A stretch of 64,000 bases of DNA, from positions 310,001 through 374,000 of the forward strand of contig NZ_WBJR01000001.1 in the NCBI RefSeq assembly GCF_009296185.1. Direction: 5' to 3'. Position 1 is the first letter of the stretch, and each line of letters opens with the position of its first letter. The position numbers and the translations under genes are program-made. The notes beneath the pieces were generated by a model, which was not told where the DNA came from, made no database searches, and saw nothing but the letters and a program-made list of their open reading frames with translations. This stretch comes from Hydrogenovibrio sp. JE_KL2 (GTDB taxonomy: Bacteria > Pseudomonadota > Gammaproteobacteria > Thiomicrospirales > Thiomicrospiraceae). This document shows positions 63,124 through 64,000 of the stretch, piece by piece.

Positions 63124-64000
63124 TCAGTCTTCGTTCCAATCAATATAGCTCAGGTTACCGAGGAACTGGTCTGCCGCTTCATCCCAAGTTAAACCACCGA
63201 TAGAGTCCGCAACCAGGCTACGATCCAACGTTAAACATTGCTCAACGGCGACTTTGAGGTCGTCGTCCATCCAGCCGTTCAGTCCTTGGGTGATGATGTC
63301 TTTTGGGCCAGTCACAGGGAAGGCGGCAACCGGTAAACCACAGGCAATGGCTTCAATGTTTACCACCCCATAAGTGTCGGTTAGGGAAGGGAAGACAAAG
63401 ACATCTGCACTGGCGTAGTAGGTCGCCAATTCTTCTCCGAATTTAGCGCCGACAAAAACCGCATCAGGATAGCGTTCTTGCAGTTCTTCCAGTAGTGGTC
63501 CACGACCAACAACCACCTTGGTGCCGGGTAAGTCTAAGTCTAAAAAGGTTTCCAGATTTTTTTCCGGTGCAACGCGTCCAACCGATAGATAGATGGGTTT
63601 CGGAAAGTCCATTTCAATACGGCGGTTTGGGTTAAAGGTGTCGGTATCGACGCCACGGGTGACAACCGTCAAAGACTTGAAGCCATGTTCTTTCAGCTCT
63701 TTAAGCGTCGACTCCGAAGGCACATAAGTCATCTGCCCTTTGTTGTGGAAGCGTCTTAATAAGGAGTAAATCCAACTCGCAGGCACGGGAAAACGCTGAT
63801 GAATGTACTCAGGATATTTGGTGTGGTAACCCGTGGTGAACGGCAGTTTGTGTTTCAAGCAAATGTTGCGAGCACGCCATCCCAAACCACCTTCAGTAGC
63901 GATATGAATGGCATCAGGAAGAAAATCCAATAGGCGTCTTTCAAGGTTCTCTGCTGACCAGACGACTGGGATTTCAGGGTAGGTCGGCATGGGGAAGAAT
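63124..64000 (-). CDS. GT4 glycosyltransferase, partial (N-terminus outside window)
   Basis: The gene is open to the right edge. The codons before the first visible ATG read FFP, and the family has a similar FPLPxYP stretch there, so the true start lies beyond 64000. About 290 residues are visible. They include the donor-binding domain with SVGRVAPEKNLE, VVVGRGPLLEELQ and the PSLTDTYGVVNIEAIACGLP loop, and the N-terminal-domain segment GLGWRARNICLKHKLPF. The closest known types are SqdX/MgtA-like and the Agt glycosyltransferases that make glycolipids under phosphate limitation. Its lipid role here is inferred from the DUF3419 neighbour. Confidence 0.85.
   Translation of the reverse strand, partial: FFPMPTYPEIPVVWSAENLERRLLDFLPDAIHIATEGGLGWRARNICLKHKLPFTTGYHTKYPEYIHQRFPVPASWIYSLLRRFHNKGQMTYVPSESTLKELKEHGFKSLTVVTRGVDTDTFNPNRRIEMDFPKPIYLSVGRVAPEKNLETFLDLDLPGTKVVVGRGPLLEELQERYPDAVFVGAKFGEELATYYASADVFVFPSLTDTYGVVNIEAIACGLPVAAFPVTGPKDIITQGLNGWMDDDLKVAVEQCLTLDRSLVADSIGGLTWDEAADQFLGNLSYIDWNED

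Overview
The window reads as a stretch of core chromosome from a gammaproteobacterium. The synteny (ruvCAB-tolQRAB-pal-cpoB-queC, bamD divergent from rluD-pgeF, nadC divergent from ampD, rpsF-rpsR-rplI-dnaB-alr), the DUF502 gene beside aspS, the small DUF6502 and DUF5666 families and the general sequence style point to a sulfur-oxidising Thiomicrospira/Hydrogenovibrio-like member of the Thiotrichales. The genus is an inference; no 16S or carboxysome gene is present to confirm it. Gene density is high, with about 60 protein genes and four tRNA genes.

Layout. 1-3.6 kb: the end of yebC, then a minus-strand pair made of a short-chain dehydrogenase and a patatin-POTRA-barrel (type Vd-like) lipase. 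3.7-16.1 kb: a long plus-strand run of translation, NAD, recombination and envelope genes (DUF502, aspS, nadA, ruvC, ruvA, ruvB, tolQ, tolR, tolA, tolB, pal, cpoB, queC). 16.2-17.5 kb: two identical tRNA-Lys genes and an AT-rich orphan membrane-protein cassette. 17.5-22.8 kb: a Rossmann protein, a DtxR/MntR-like regulator, the nitrogen two-component pair ntrB-ntrC and an unknown methyltransferase-like gene. 22.8-26.0 kb: an uncharacterised minus-strand envelope locus (Met/Gln-rich exported protein, DUF6502, DUF5666 lipoprotein, beta-barrel) preceded by two near-identical palindromes. 26.0-36.6 kb: an FNR-box-preceded membrane cytochrome c, P-II, psd, argG, pgpA, a rhodanese, an SDF-family symporter, sucC-sucD and nadE. 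36.6-45.4 kb: a frameshifted GGDEF/EAL gene, bamD, rluD, pgeF, a Kef-type antiporter, nadC and ampD. 45.5-54.3 kb: flavodoxin, the S6-S18-L9 operon, dnaB, alr, a Nudix hydrolase, a MATE exporter and ychJ. 54.5-59.2 kb: a SPOR protein, tRNA-Leu, tRNA-Val, and an AT-rich accessory segment with an HTH/ImmA-IrrE plus PIN (DUF4411) toxin-antitoxin-like pair. 59.2-64 kb: a deaminase, a DedA protein, and a minus-strand set of a GNAT-like protein, a DUF3419 (BtaA-like) protein and a GT4 glycosyltransferase that suggests synthesis of phosphorus-free lipids.

Three features cut across the annotation. A dispersed repeat with core AAAATCTRCCAGGTTGGGG appears about 14 times; in four places it is paired in inverted orientation, mostly at gene ends where it can fold like a terminator, and it also appears inside two reading frames (pgeF and ychJ). 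A 160-bp element with 16-bp terminal inverted repeats occurs twice in opposite orientation, upstream of aspS and between dnaB and alr; the two copies align without gaps. Several genes begin with TTG or GTG behind good ribosome-binding sites (ruvC, the DtxR-like gene, ntrB, the methyltransferase-like gene, the cytochrome gene, rluD, the PIN gene).
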